A DNA stretch of 64,000 nt from Thereva unica (Eukaryota > Arthropoda > Insecta > Diptera > Therevidae), in NCBI GenBank assembly GCA_949987705.1, contig OX465281.1, positions 191,753,112 to 191,817,111 on the forward strand, written 5' to 3'. Within the stretch, counting starts at the first letter, position 1; the number at the start of each line of letters is the position of its first letter. The position numbers and the translations under genes were made by a program. The notes under the pieces were generated by a model. It was given only the letters and a program-made list of their open reading frames with translations. It had not been told where the DNA came from and searched no databases. Positions 31,981 to 41,418 of the stretch are shown in pieces.

Positions 31981-33054
31981 TGCGAGAAGTGACCGAGTGT
32001 TCCGCATTAAAAGCGATAATGTCAAAGAAGGAATTAATTCCGCGCATTGCATGATGGTGGTTAAGAATTCAAGAGTTTGACATTATTCTAGAAGCTAGAG
32101 CATCGACCTTGTATTCGTATGGGACACGTAGATGGGCTTAGTCGTTCTCCTGAAGAAGAGAGTTAGAACCTGCTTCGTTAAACATTTACAAGGTGACGAT
32201 AACAGACGACCATTGGCTATATGATTTACAGATGCAGGACCCATTCATTCAAAGTATTGATATATTGAAAGATTACGTCATCGAACGATAAGTTATTGGT
32301 TGTGCCCAATGCAGTTAAATGGAAAAGTGTACAGGACTGTCATGATAAAGCGAGACATCTAGCCGTGGATAAAACGCTGCACAAAGTATTCGAGAAGCAT
32401 ATTGGTTTTCACAAATGAGACTTAACGTGAAGAAATATACACAAGCGTGTGTAGAATGTGCGTATAACAAACATCATGAAGCTCGTAAAGAAGGAGAATA
32501 CCATTTCGACGAAATCGAACCAATTCCATTTAGGACCGTCAAGACCGGCGAGAGTCATTACAGATAGAGGAACTGCGTTCGGGTCTAAAACGTTTGAAGT
32601 TTGACCACAGCCACTCAGAAGGATCGAAAATGGGATGAAAGACTGAGGGAAATTCAATGGACCTTGAACACAATGCAGAACTAAATCACGAATCGAAGCC
32701 CTCACTATTAGGTGTTCGCCTACAACCCGCGAGTCATTGAAGGAAACAAAGTCCCTCTCACATTGCACGACGATAAGGATGAATTATCTGGAGAAAAACT
32801 ACCTACAATTCGCTGTGCTGCTGCTGAGTTAATCAACGAGCAGAGAAAAGCGTCGATTCGACCAACTACATCGGCATCCTACGAAATTTAAAATTTCCCT
32901 ACAAACATTACGAGTTGAGATCGAATCGAAAACGAGTCGCGAAATCTTCGAGACGGGAGACGATATCGAAACGATATCGAAATTTTTTTTTTTTTTTTTT
33001 TTTTTTTTATGTGACACACTAGAGACTTAGGGAAGGCCCCTTTGTACTGTCGAC

Positions 33055-33086
<32 letters not shown>

Positions 33087-33810
33087 ATTTTTGAAATGTC
33101 GAACAGCAGCTCTAGTCGGAAGATAGAGAGAGATGTGAAAGAAAGAACTGTCACAACCTAGCTGCGGTATTTTTATTTCACCTACTCCCAACCATTTTGC
33201 GACTCTGACATCGGGGCATCGAGAACAACTCGCTGGAGTGTTATGCCTCCTGAAACGAGTTGAATCTCATCAAATAACCGATGACATGCGCTTGGTGGAG
33301 CGGGGAAGAGAACTAGTGAAGGCTATGGCAGGAAGAATCAGGAATGCAAAGAGGGAGAAGAAAGAAGGAAAGTTATGTAGGCGGGAAATTGGGAAAGGCT
33401 AGGACCGTGGCACCGCCGGGAATCGAACCCGGGACCTCTGGGGATAGTAGTCAGGCGCCTTACCCCTAGACTACCGAGGCCCAAACAAAACAAGTGCTTA
33501 TAAACGATATTTTTTTAAATATTGATAAGTGATGTTCAATTAAAACAAATCATATAAAATATCCAAACTATTTTTGCGGTAAAGGTACCGTTTATGACAG
33601 GTCGAGAATCACGACGAATAATTATTGACTCGTAAACGAGACGGTAATGCGATGAGTCGATAGAATGTTTGCAGGGTGGAGATCACGTGTTAGTTCAGAT
33701 TGAACCGGTTAGCATTGGAGCACCCAGAAACTCGAACCAGCATATAAGGGGCTTTATATGGTTACAAAAGCACTATAAAAGGATCGAAACGTATAGATTT
33801 TTTCAAATTC
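31981..33810 (+). pseudogene. Ty3/gypsy pol relic (RNase H end and integrase)
   Basis: Shifting frames on the plus strand recover the order of a gypsy polyprotein. The RNase H end comes first (L-I-P-R-I-A and W-W-L-R-I-Q-E-F-D-I-I-L-E, about 32025-32090). The integrase zinc domain follows (D-C-H-D-K-A-R-H-L-A-V-D-K-T-L, then Y-T-Q-A-C-V-E-C, 32333-32460). The integrase core has V-I-T-D-R-G-T-A-F-G-S-K-T-F (about 32552-32595) and I-Q-W-T-L-N-T-M-Q-N with Y-N-P-R-V-I-E-G (32650-32745). After a SINE insertion the C-terminal domain appears (G-D-H-V-L-V-Q-I-E-P, with G-L-Y-M-V-T-K-A-L, 33680-33780). Many stops and frameshifts; no LTRs found. It encodes no functional product. Confidence 0.75.
32982..33482 (-). 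mobile_element. tRNA-derived SINE
   Basis: On the reverse strand the element starts with a tRNA-like head (33408-33482: GGGCCTCGGTAGTCTAGGGG, then the B box GGTTCGATTCCC). It continues through a body that is shared with the copy at 57370-57540 (GGAAGAATCAGGAATGCAAA on the plus strand) and ends near 32982 in a long poly(A) (T28 on the plus strand); a second T26 tract lies at 33061-33086. It sits between the core and C-terminal integrase blocks of the gypsy relic and so is younger. ACGATAT on both sides may be part of its target duplication. The head is not a functional tRNA: the anticodon stem does not pair well and it is joined to the body. Confidence 0.7.
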
Positions 33811-34852
33811 CGTAACATTCTGCGCATGCTGGGGTACAAAGCTCTTAAAAATGTTTGAAAGCTCGGACAAAGCTTCATATAACTCCTCCTATCAAATCAC
33901 TTACTGCCATTTAATCAGTCACGAGTGCGTATTGCTAGAGGGAGGTGTATTTTTCTAGCACTATTTTTTATAAATTTTTGTTATGTATAATTTTTTTCCA
34001 TTCATGAAATAGACGACTGTAACTCATCGGATGGCAAAATCGGCAAACAAATTTTGTCGGACACATGTACCATGAAATTTCCATATATTTTTCTTAAGCG
34101 ACCCTGAAAATATCAGCTGGTTATTAAAAAATTTTTGGAAGCCCATAATTTAGCAGCTTTGTCCTGGTAGACGCTCTTAACGGTCAAACATTTTTGTCGG
34201 ACGAGTTTTGTTTCGAGCGTATCATCGCTATCTCATGTGGATATGACTGGTAAAAAAATATTATCTATAAATTTTTTGGGCACCACAAAAAGGTTGACTT
34301 TCGAGCCACCTTAAGGAAAAAAGCCGCGGTTTCATGAATTTTCGCAAAGAAAAATTGGTAGACTAGGTGTCCTTAATCCATACAAAATTTTTAAGAGAGT
34401 ATGTATAATTTTTTTTTGCCCGTTTTCACTTTTAGACTACGAGCTTTAGCTTTCAATTTTAATAAAGTAAATAGTAATATCTTATCTTATCTTATTACTA
34501 AATAGTAATATCAGCTTTACCACCAGTATGCTCAACGCATCAATAAGGGAAGCAATATTAAACTTGTAGTCACGATCTTACAGAAAACTTGTTATTTGTT
34601 GGGAATGTACAAACATAATTTGTTATTTTTCTCATTTGGATATTTCAAATGTGCAGTAGTCTATAAATGACCGAATGTAAACACATATTTTGTTCGAACG
34701 GACTTCAGTTCTGTCATGTCTAAGATGGTTTTATATTTGTCTACTACACTATTAAAAGAATATTTTCCGTTAAAGTTGGTCACAGCATTCTGTGGGTATT
34801 GAGGAGATTTGAAATTTATAGTAGGTATGGGTTTAAAAATTATAAGTCCTGG
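33811..34852. other. Non-coding stretch
   Basis: No gene or element end recognised. A short (ATCTT)n-like patch with a repeated AAATAGTAATATC word lies at 34466-34512. Confidence 0.35.
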
Positions 34853-35067
34853 TGGCCAGTCAAGGCCGTACCCAGGAAAAAATTTCGGGGGGGGGTTAAA
34901 ACACCGGGGGGTCTGGGATGTATGGAATACCCCCTAGTAAGGCGGTGGTCCAGGAAAATTGACAAAATTTAAGTGTAAAATGACGCATTTTTAGGACGAG
35001 TTTAACTCTTAATTAACCAGAGTTTAGAGGCAAAAAAACTATGGTTTGACTCGAGAATTTTGACTAA

Positions 35068-36835
35068 AAAATTTATTTATTTATTTATTAATTCGCCAAA
35101 CAGGGCACATTTAAACTAGGTATAATACTTAGATTAAAACATAGTGTACAGTCTTTTATAATATAATATAATATTACTACAACTACTGATAGCTACTAAA
35201 AACCTATTGTCAAGGGGGTTGTGTTAGTAGGGATCTGAGTATTTTTTTATAGGATGCCTTGTTGAGTAAAGGGGAGAAAGAGGAGCTATGGCTATTAAAA
35301 ACCATACAGCATCAGTTGACGGGCTCGTTCCTTGCGTAATCGGTGCGGTGTGGATATTCCCTAAGTAGTTTAGTGTGTCGTGTGTGTCGAACTACATCAT
35401 TGAATTTGATTCTGTCCGTCAGAAACTGCACTTTAAGCTTTCCACTTAGGACGTCAAAGGCAACGCAAGATATGAGCAGTTTCCTCCTGCTAGACAACGG
35501 CATGAGATCAAGCACTTTGAGCCTATCCAAGTAGTGCGGAAGGGTTTGGTAGTCATGGGGGTTGTGTAGATGTCTCATGGCAAAAAGAAGAAATCTCTTT
35601 TGAATGAATTCGATCCTCCTACTGCTCACTTGGAATATAGTATCCCAGATAGGACACGCATATTTCAGGATACGGCGGACTAAAGAACAGAAGAATGTTT
35701 TGTGACCCATACATTACCAAATTCTTTGGCTCTCCTCTTAATGAAACCAAGAAGTTTGTTGGCTCTTGCAGTTATATTATCGTAGTGCAGGTTGAAATTG
35801 AGTTTTTTGTCTAGGACGACGCCTAGATCTACGATATGATCAACCTGATTCAACATTATGCCATTGAGATAATAGTTATGGTTCTATGTGTTTTTTAAGC
35901 GGGAGAAAGTAATTGCATGATATTTGCTGGTGTTAAGTTGCAGTTTGTACATGGTGCACCAGTCGTGTAGGGCATTGAGCTTTGTCTGCAAGAAGGAAGC
36001 ATCAGTTTGGGTCTCAATGACACTATAAATTTTGAGATCATCAGCGTAAAAGAGATGTGGAATATTTGCTAATTTATCGGAAAGATCGGAGATGAAAATA
36101 TTGAAGAGAAAGGGGCCGAGATGACTACCCTGAAGAACGCCAGAGGTTACTTCGATCTCATTAGATAAAAATCCTTGGAATCTGATAACCTGTGTTTTTC
36201 CGTTCAGATATGATTTTAACCATTCCAGGGCAGAACCTGATATACCAAACTTTAATAGTTTTGTGATTAGGATGGCGTGGTCCACTCGATCGAAGGCCTT
36301 GCTGAAATCAGTGTACACAGCATCCAATTGATGGCCGCTCTCCATACCGCATAGCAATTCGGAAATAAGAACCTTAAGGTTAGAAGTTGTTGAACGTCCT
36401 TTCCGAAACCCATGTTGTTGTTCGTTTAGGTATGGTTCGATAAGAGGAGCAATCCTGTCATAAACAAGTTTTTCAAAAAGCTTAGGACTTGATGATAAAA
36501 TGGCAATGCCCCTATAGTTGTCTACCGAGTGCTTGTCACCGGATTTATAGATTGGCGTTAGGTAGGATTTCTTCCACAGCTTAGGAAACTTTCCTAACGA
36601 TAAAGATTTGTTGAAGATGAGATAAAGAGGAAATGCGATGTGTTGTGAGCAGCACTGCAGGGAAATAGGAGGGAGATTGTCGGGACCATTACCTTTTTTG
36701 ATATCAAGATTGTTCAAGAATGTTAACGTAATCAAAGTATTTTTTAGGATCACTTATGATACTATCACCAACAGAATTAATATATGCAGAGTAGGCCTCG
36801 CGAGACCTGTTGGCCAGGCCAGTTGCCAGTTCAAT
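35068..36835 (-). mobile_element. Jockey-like LINE, 5'-truncated, nested in hAT
   Basis: Read on the reverse strand, the element enters near 36835 and ends at 35068 in a (TTTA)n-type tail (TTTATTTATTTATTTATT on the plus strand). It comprises the reverse transcriptase and C-terminal region only; the endonuclease and ORF1 are missing. The exact 5' junction and target duplication were not resolved. Confidence 0.75.
35312..36753 (-). pseudogene. Jockey-like reverse transcriptase, two to three lesions
   Basis: A 289-codon frame (36753-35884) contains L-T-P-I-Y-K-S-G-D-K-H, N-Y-R-G-I-A-I-L, H-G-F-R-K-G-R-S-T, V-Y-T-D-F-S-K-A-F-D-R-V-D-H, G-V-L-Q-G-S-H-L-G-P-F-L-F (a Q-to-L change where P is usual before QG) and F-Y-A-D-D-L-K-I-Y, the catalytic box. 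A stop at 35884 is followed in the same frame by D-L-G-V-V-L-D-K-K-L. Then a frameshift near 35705 leads into the 132-codon C-terminal frame (35710-35312; Y-A-C-P-I-W-D, F-A-M-R-H-L). A further frameshift near 36730 separates upstream coding (A-Y-S-A-Y-I-N-S). It is a decayed copy but much better preserved than 4807-5600, to which it is similar. Confidence 0.85.
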
Positions 36836-37016
36836 TCATAAACACCATTAATTAATTAAATTATGAAATACTTTACTTACAGATAGCAAAATATCAAGAA
36901 AATATCATTCTCTTTAATTCAGGAAAACTTGTGTTTGAAAATACTTATTTCTGGAAAATTTCGGGGGGGGTTTCAACCCCTCTGACCCCCCCTCTGGGTA
37001 CGGCCTTGTGGCCAGT

Positions 37017-37881
37017 GGATGTAATATCTGAACTTTAAAAAATTAAAATAGGAGTCTGAAATCATATCCTTTTTTATTATTATCTCTATTCATACTATTT
37101 TGTAATGAAAATTACACAATCTTACTTCTACCGTTTCCGATTAACCATTTCGGAAGATCCCAAGGTTGCTTTGATGTGTATCTATCTCCTCCTTAGTGAC
37201 AAAACCATTGTAACAATCGCACATATTGAACAACGAGGCAATCCTGTTTCCTAGATACAATGAGCTAATATTCGCCTGAAGTATTTACCGGTGTACACAG
37301 GATGAAAGGGTAAACTTTACACTAACCAATTGGCTCCGACAGGACTTGCAGATCCGTTTTTCAAGGGAAAACCAGCAGTGGTCAATTATTTGATTTCCTC
37401 TCGTTTGTCGGTGGACATCCTAAAAGCAAAACCTTCTGAAGAGGGTTTCCTGGAATTTCCAGGGCCCAGAGGCTGAAAGCTTTCTTGATACGGAAAGACT
37501 AGCGATGATTGATAGCCGAAAGTATGCTTGGCACGTCATAATTTATTTAAAAGATTAAGGAATGTTATAAGGTTCCAGTCGAGTGCCTGACAAAGAAATC
37601 CAAAAGAGACTTTTGATGAAAAATTGACTACACTAATAGGAGTAAATATGATTAGAAGAGGAGTTTCCAGAAGGGATATTTTAATTAAAAATATTTTCCA
37701 ACACACGATTCTGTTAATTATTTTGAATAAATAAGCCGCATTAAGACCACTTTTTTTTAATTTGAAGTTAATTTAAAAATGAAAAAGAATATGAAGGGCT
37801 GACTCACACCATTTTGGTAATTTATAAAATCACCATGTAAAATGCAAGATTTGATTTAAAATGCAAGATTTGTATTAGTCT
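37017..37881. other. Non-coding stretch
   Basis: No gene recognised. A short palindrome (TTCCTGGAATTTCCAGG) lies near 37447. Confidence 0.35.
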
Positions 37882-38745
37882 TCTTTTTAACGGCTTTACA
37901 ATCGGGATGCGGTCCTGGCCTCTTGCAACCGGTCCCGATTCTGAGCCGATGTCATCCAGTTTGGCATCCCTAAGCTCTGAGCGTCCTGGCCTACGCCATC
38001 CTTCCAGCGGAGGTTGGATCTCCCTCGCTGTCGCACCTCATAGGTCATACCGCAGAGAACTTTCCGAACAGGTTCATCCTAACTCAAGGCCCCCATACAC
38101 GGTCAAATTGAATGTAACATCGAAGTGCGGATGTACAACCAGAACTATCGATTGTGGGCCGGTCGGTCGATCAAAATACATTGGGCTTATGGGTTTGATG
38201 AAAATCTGGATGTACATCCAATTTGACCGTGTATGGGGGCCTTCATACGAGCTACATGCCCTGCCCACCGGACCCTACCGAGCTTTATTTTCTTCACAAC
38301 ATCTATGTCGCGATAGCGCTCGTAGATCTCGTCATTGTAGAGTCTCCGGAATCGTCCTTCCTCATATAAGGGGCCACCAATCCTCCGAAGTATTTTCCTC
38401 TCGAACACGCCTAAGAGGTTTGAGTGCTTTTGCTAAGCACCCAAGTCTCAGATGCATATGTGAGTACCGGTAAGAACATCGTCTTATATAGTAAAAGTTT
38501 AGACGTTATGGTCAGATGCTTGGATTTAAAGAGGCTTGACAGACTATAGTAGGCTTTGTTGGCTTTTAGCAGTCGTGCGCGTATTTCTGGTTCCATGCTA
38601 TTATCAGCTGCTACTATTGACCCAAGGAAGGTGAATGATTTTACCACTTCAAATTCGTGTTCTTCTATCTTGATTATGGAACCAATGTTAGGTGTTCTTG
38701 TAAGCGAGGCTACCATGTACTCGTTTTGCTTTCGTTAATGTTGAA
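37882..38745 (-). pseudogene. LINE 3' fragment, same family as 50304-51220
   Basis: The reverse strand reads V-V-K-S-F-T-F-L-G-S-I-V-A-A-D-N-S, L-L-L-Y-K-T-M-F-L-P-V-L-T-Y-A-S-E-T-W-V-L-S-K and then V-F-E-R-K-I-L-R-R-I-G-G-P, I-Y-E-R-Y-R-D-I-D-V-V-K-K-I-K-L-G-R-V-R-W-A-G-H-V-A-R-M. This is the C-terminal part of a LINE reverse transcriptase, closely matching the copy at 50304-51220. It is 5'-truncated just downstream of the catalytic box, has a frameshift near 38410, and is interrupted by a 156-bp MITE at 38087-38242 that splits the sequence after A-R-M. The 3' end near 37882 matches the other copy's end (GCCGTTAAA on the reverse strand). Confidence 0.8.
38087..38242. mobile_element. 156-bp MITE with TCA duplication inside the LINE
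   Basis: AGGCCCCCATACACGGTCAA at the left is mirrored by its reverse complement at the right. TCA is present on both sides (38084-38086 and 38243-38245), whereas the uninterrupted homologue (reverse complement of about 50988-51008) has it once. The element is non-coding. A 3-bp duplication suggests a Harbinger-like family, although TCA departs from TWA. Confidence 0.8.
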
Positions 38746-38946
38746 GTCCCAGATTTCACACGAAAAAAATGCCGATTTAGGTGGACAAAACTCACGGTGA
38801 TGAGTAGGAGTAGCCTAAACAATTGGAATGTATAAGTTTTTTGGGAGGCTATTTACGAATTTGGTGTCAGAAATTCGAAATTCAAAATGGGGGATCCAAT
38901 ATGGCGGACGAAAATGTGGAAAACTGAGAAATTTCCAAGTAGGAGC

Positions 38947-39020
<74 letters not shown>
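38947..39020. repeat. (AT)n tract at the left edge of the large element
   Basis: About 70 bp of AT dinucleotides with one ACCT interruption. A matching, longer (AT)n tract lies at the other edge of the large element (47591-47750). Apparent IYIYIY reading frames across it are artefacts. Confidence 0.9.
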
Positions 39021-39023
<3 letters not shown>

Positions 39024-39410
39024 GGCGGGTCAATTTGTATGGATGAAAAAAAATCGACCTTTTACACCCCCTAGTGATATTCTATATGTAATTTTGAGCA
39101 ACTTTGCCCAAGAAACTATAGTTCGAAAATCGATTTTGAGCCTCCGGATTTTTAAAAATAGATATTTTTTTGTCAATATTTATGATTTAATTTATTTAAG
39201 AAGATAAAAATACAAGTTATTTCTCCAGGCACACGTATTTAGGAGTTTCTGTGGGCGAGCAATCTATTGCTAATGTTTACTTATATTTACTGGTCCCGCT
39301 AAAGGGCGCTTTCGTACATTTTATCTATATTTCGTAGGTTTTATCACTATTTTTCAAGAATTGTTTTGTTTTGCAAAACCAAATTATTAATGGCCTAAAA
39401 TAAATGCATG
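39021..39410. repeat. Left long terminal inverted repeat
   Basis: Mirrors 47190-47590. Conserved blocks reach to CGCTTTCGTACATTTTATCT and TTTTATCACTATTTTTCAAG near 39308-39360; identity fades around 39410. Confidence 0.85.
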
Positions 39411-39684
39411 GGTCAAGTATATTAAAACACGTGCGCTATAGTCGTTTTGGTGTTGCCACGCTACACCTCTTCCAGAAACACATTCATAGTATATAAAAAC
39501 ATAGGCATATTCGAATGCAACGTTGTATCAAAATTTCAAAGTGATCGGAGATTTTAGATTAAGAACAAACGCACATTTACATTTTTATTATAAATTTATT
39601 TTTATTTATAGAATACAGTATAAAAGTAAATTTAAATTCAAAAAGGAAAACATTTTTTTGCAGTAATAGATAAGAATCGAGGAG

Positions 39685-40312
39685 TTATTTTTGAAAGTCT
39701 TGCTTGCTTTCAAGTCGAGATAATTTCTTACGGCTTTCTAATGTCACTGCCATTATTCCTTCTCGATTCTTGTCTAAAGCACGTTTAGAAACATTAGCCA
39801 GCAATTGTATGTGTCTTTCCGTACCTTGGATGTGTAACGGAATTCCTGGGTCAGGCAGCGGTGGTTCGTCGTATTCTAAGTATTGCTCAAAATAATCATG
39901 CGGAATCGTTTTTGTAAACGGTGGCTCAAAAATAATACTGTCGTCATTTAAGTCAATCATATTCGTATAATCTGTGCAATTGAAGTTAATAATAGGTTTT
40001 CTATAAACTCTAACTCGCATCGGATCGTCCAGTTTATTTCGATAGTGTAAAATTATGTTTATAGCACTGTCGCGTTTGTCTTTTCTGTCATCAAACAACA
40101 TTGATAACAAAACATTTTCCGAATGTGCATAATATGAATTGTCCTTAATTACATTATTTATCACGTCGCGTAAATTTGGCTCTAAAAACTGTGCCCAACG
40201 TATGAATTTCGAAAATAATGCGCTACCATACACGACAGAGTTATAATACTTAATATTGAAATACATTGGCGTATAAACTTTCATTATGTAGGCTACTAGA
40301 GTTTTCAAATTC
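39685..40312 (-). pseudogene. Last coding part of the large element's gene
   Basis: This is the C-terminal segment of the gene that begins at 46508. It reads L-K-T-L-V-A-Y-I-M-K-V-Y-T-P-M-Y-F, then A-H-S-E-N-V-L-L-S-M-L-F-D-D, I-N-F-N-C-T-D-Y and P-P-F-T-K-T-I-P, and ends in a lysine-rich tail before a stop at 39685. The first ATG in the frame (40308 or 40284) is internal, not a start. It is joined to the upstream part across the MITE and the P element; after removing both, the frame is off by one base at the MITE site. The order H-S-R-W-L-T-x-A-N-R...L-R-L-Y-V-x-T...L-K-T-L-V is one I have seen in many uncharacterised arthropod proteins. Confidence 0.7.
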
Positions 40313-40314
40313 TA

Positions 40315-40772
40315 ACTGCCGGGGCCCAATGATTCCGTCAACGTGATTTTCCCCTACCACTGTCGGTGAGAGCTCGCCCAATGAAACCGTCACCGTCAAA
40401 GTAGCTTTTGCTTGACAAATGTCATTGCCTACTTGTACATCACTACCAAATTCGAAATAACCATACACGTTAAAAAACTAAATTAATATCTTCTTCTTCT
40501 TCGAGTCCATTTTTCCGCACTTTCTGTTCAAGAAAATTGTGGGCGGGTTTATAGCACCAACATAAATGTAAAAGCTTTCTTGTTTAATTAGGGTTTACTT
40601 TTTTTAACAGATGGCAGGCAAATCAAAAAAATGAGCGAAAAAATGAGAGTGCTTTTGCTTGTGGAGGGGTAGACCAGCAAAATTAAAATTAAATCCAAGT
40701 CACCGTCACCATCAAAAGCAACAACAATTTATATGGAAAATCACGTTGACGGTTTCATTGGGCCCCGGCAGT
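40315..40772. mobile_element. 458-bp MITE (ACTGCCGGGGCCC ends) with TA duplication
   Basis: The ends ACTGCCGGGGCCCAATGA and the reverse complement at the right are inverted repeats of about 37 bp with few mismatches (continuing to CGTCAACGTGATTTTCC). TA lies outside both ends (40313-40314 and 40773-40774). It is non-coding and interrupts the gene of the large element. Fragments of the same family are at 3735-3990. A TA duplication suggests Tc1/mariner-type mobilisation. Confidence 0.85.
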
Positions 40773-41418
40773 TAGATGGCTTATTCGTTGTCACATATAA
40801 CCGTAATACCCTTGTGTATATAAATATCTAGTGGTGGCGAGAGTGCTTACTTCTTATAATGCTAGATGGCGCTACTAGTATCTATTTGAGAGTGGCTAAA
40901 ACTTTCGTTACAAAAAGCTTTTGCATTATATGGGAATGGGAATAGAGAAAAAGCCTGGTGGGGTGGGATTTTGAAGTTGCTTTTGAAATTTAGAAATTCA
41001 AGGCCGATCTAATATGGCAGGGCGACTTAAATGTCTCGAATTCAAAGAATTGTAATTAAAATTTGTACTAAGGGTATTTTGGGCATTTTTAAATTTATGA
41101 TAGCGGTCCCAGTATAGTCAAAATTTATCAACCAATACAAATTGTATATGTATTGTGGAAAATGATTGATTACTTATTACACATTTGCAAAAAATATTGG
41201 AAGTAGTATAGAAAGGGCTAAAAATAATTTTACAATAAAAATCTATTTAAAAACAATATGTATTATTATATGCATATATTAAATGAAATAACTGAAAATT
41301 CAATTCTTTTCTTACCTTTTCGAACAAAAAGCAGTTCTTTTAACGATCTGGATTAGTGTTTTTTTTTGTCACAATAAGAAAGAAATACATACAGTATATG
41401 TTTATATTTCGTTTATAA

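Larger units (their letters stand above)
34861..37008. mobile_element. hAT-type element with 8-bp duplication, interrupted by a LINE
   Basis: The ends CAAGGCCGTACCCAG are perfect 15-bp inverted repeats, and TGGCCAGT is duplicated at 34853-34860 and 37009-37016. Poly-G/poly-C tracts follow each end (GGGGGGGGG near 34889 and 36963, CCCCCC near 36987). Only about 200 bp at the left and 170 bp at the right belong to the element itself. The rest is a nested Jockey-like LINE. It is a short, non-coding hAT derivative. Confidence 0.85.

Noticed and set aside
33408..33482. Possible tRNA gene (reverse strand)
   Set aside because: Same SINE head as above, joined to a repeat body with poly(A), inside a gypsy relic.
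37907..38473. 188-codon frame on the plus strand
   Set aside because: It is the opposite strand of a LINE fragment plus MITE; the reverse strand holds the recognisable protein.
38815..39207. Open frames with IYIYIY runs
   Set aside because: Translation of an (AT)n microsatellite; the same occurs at 47588-47848.
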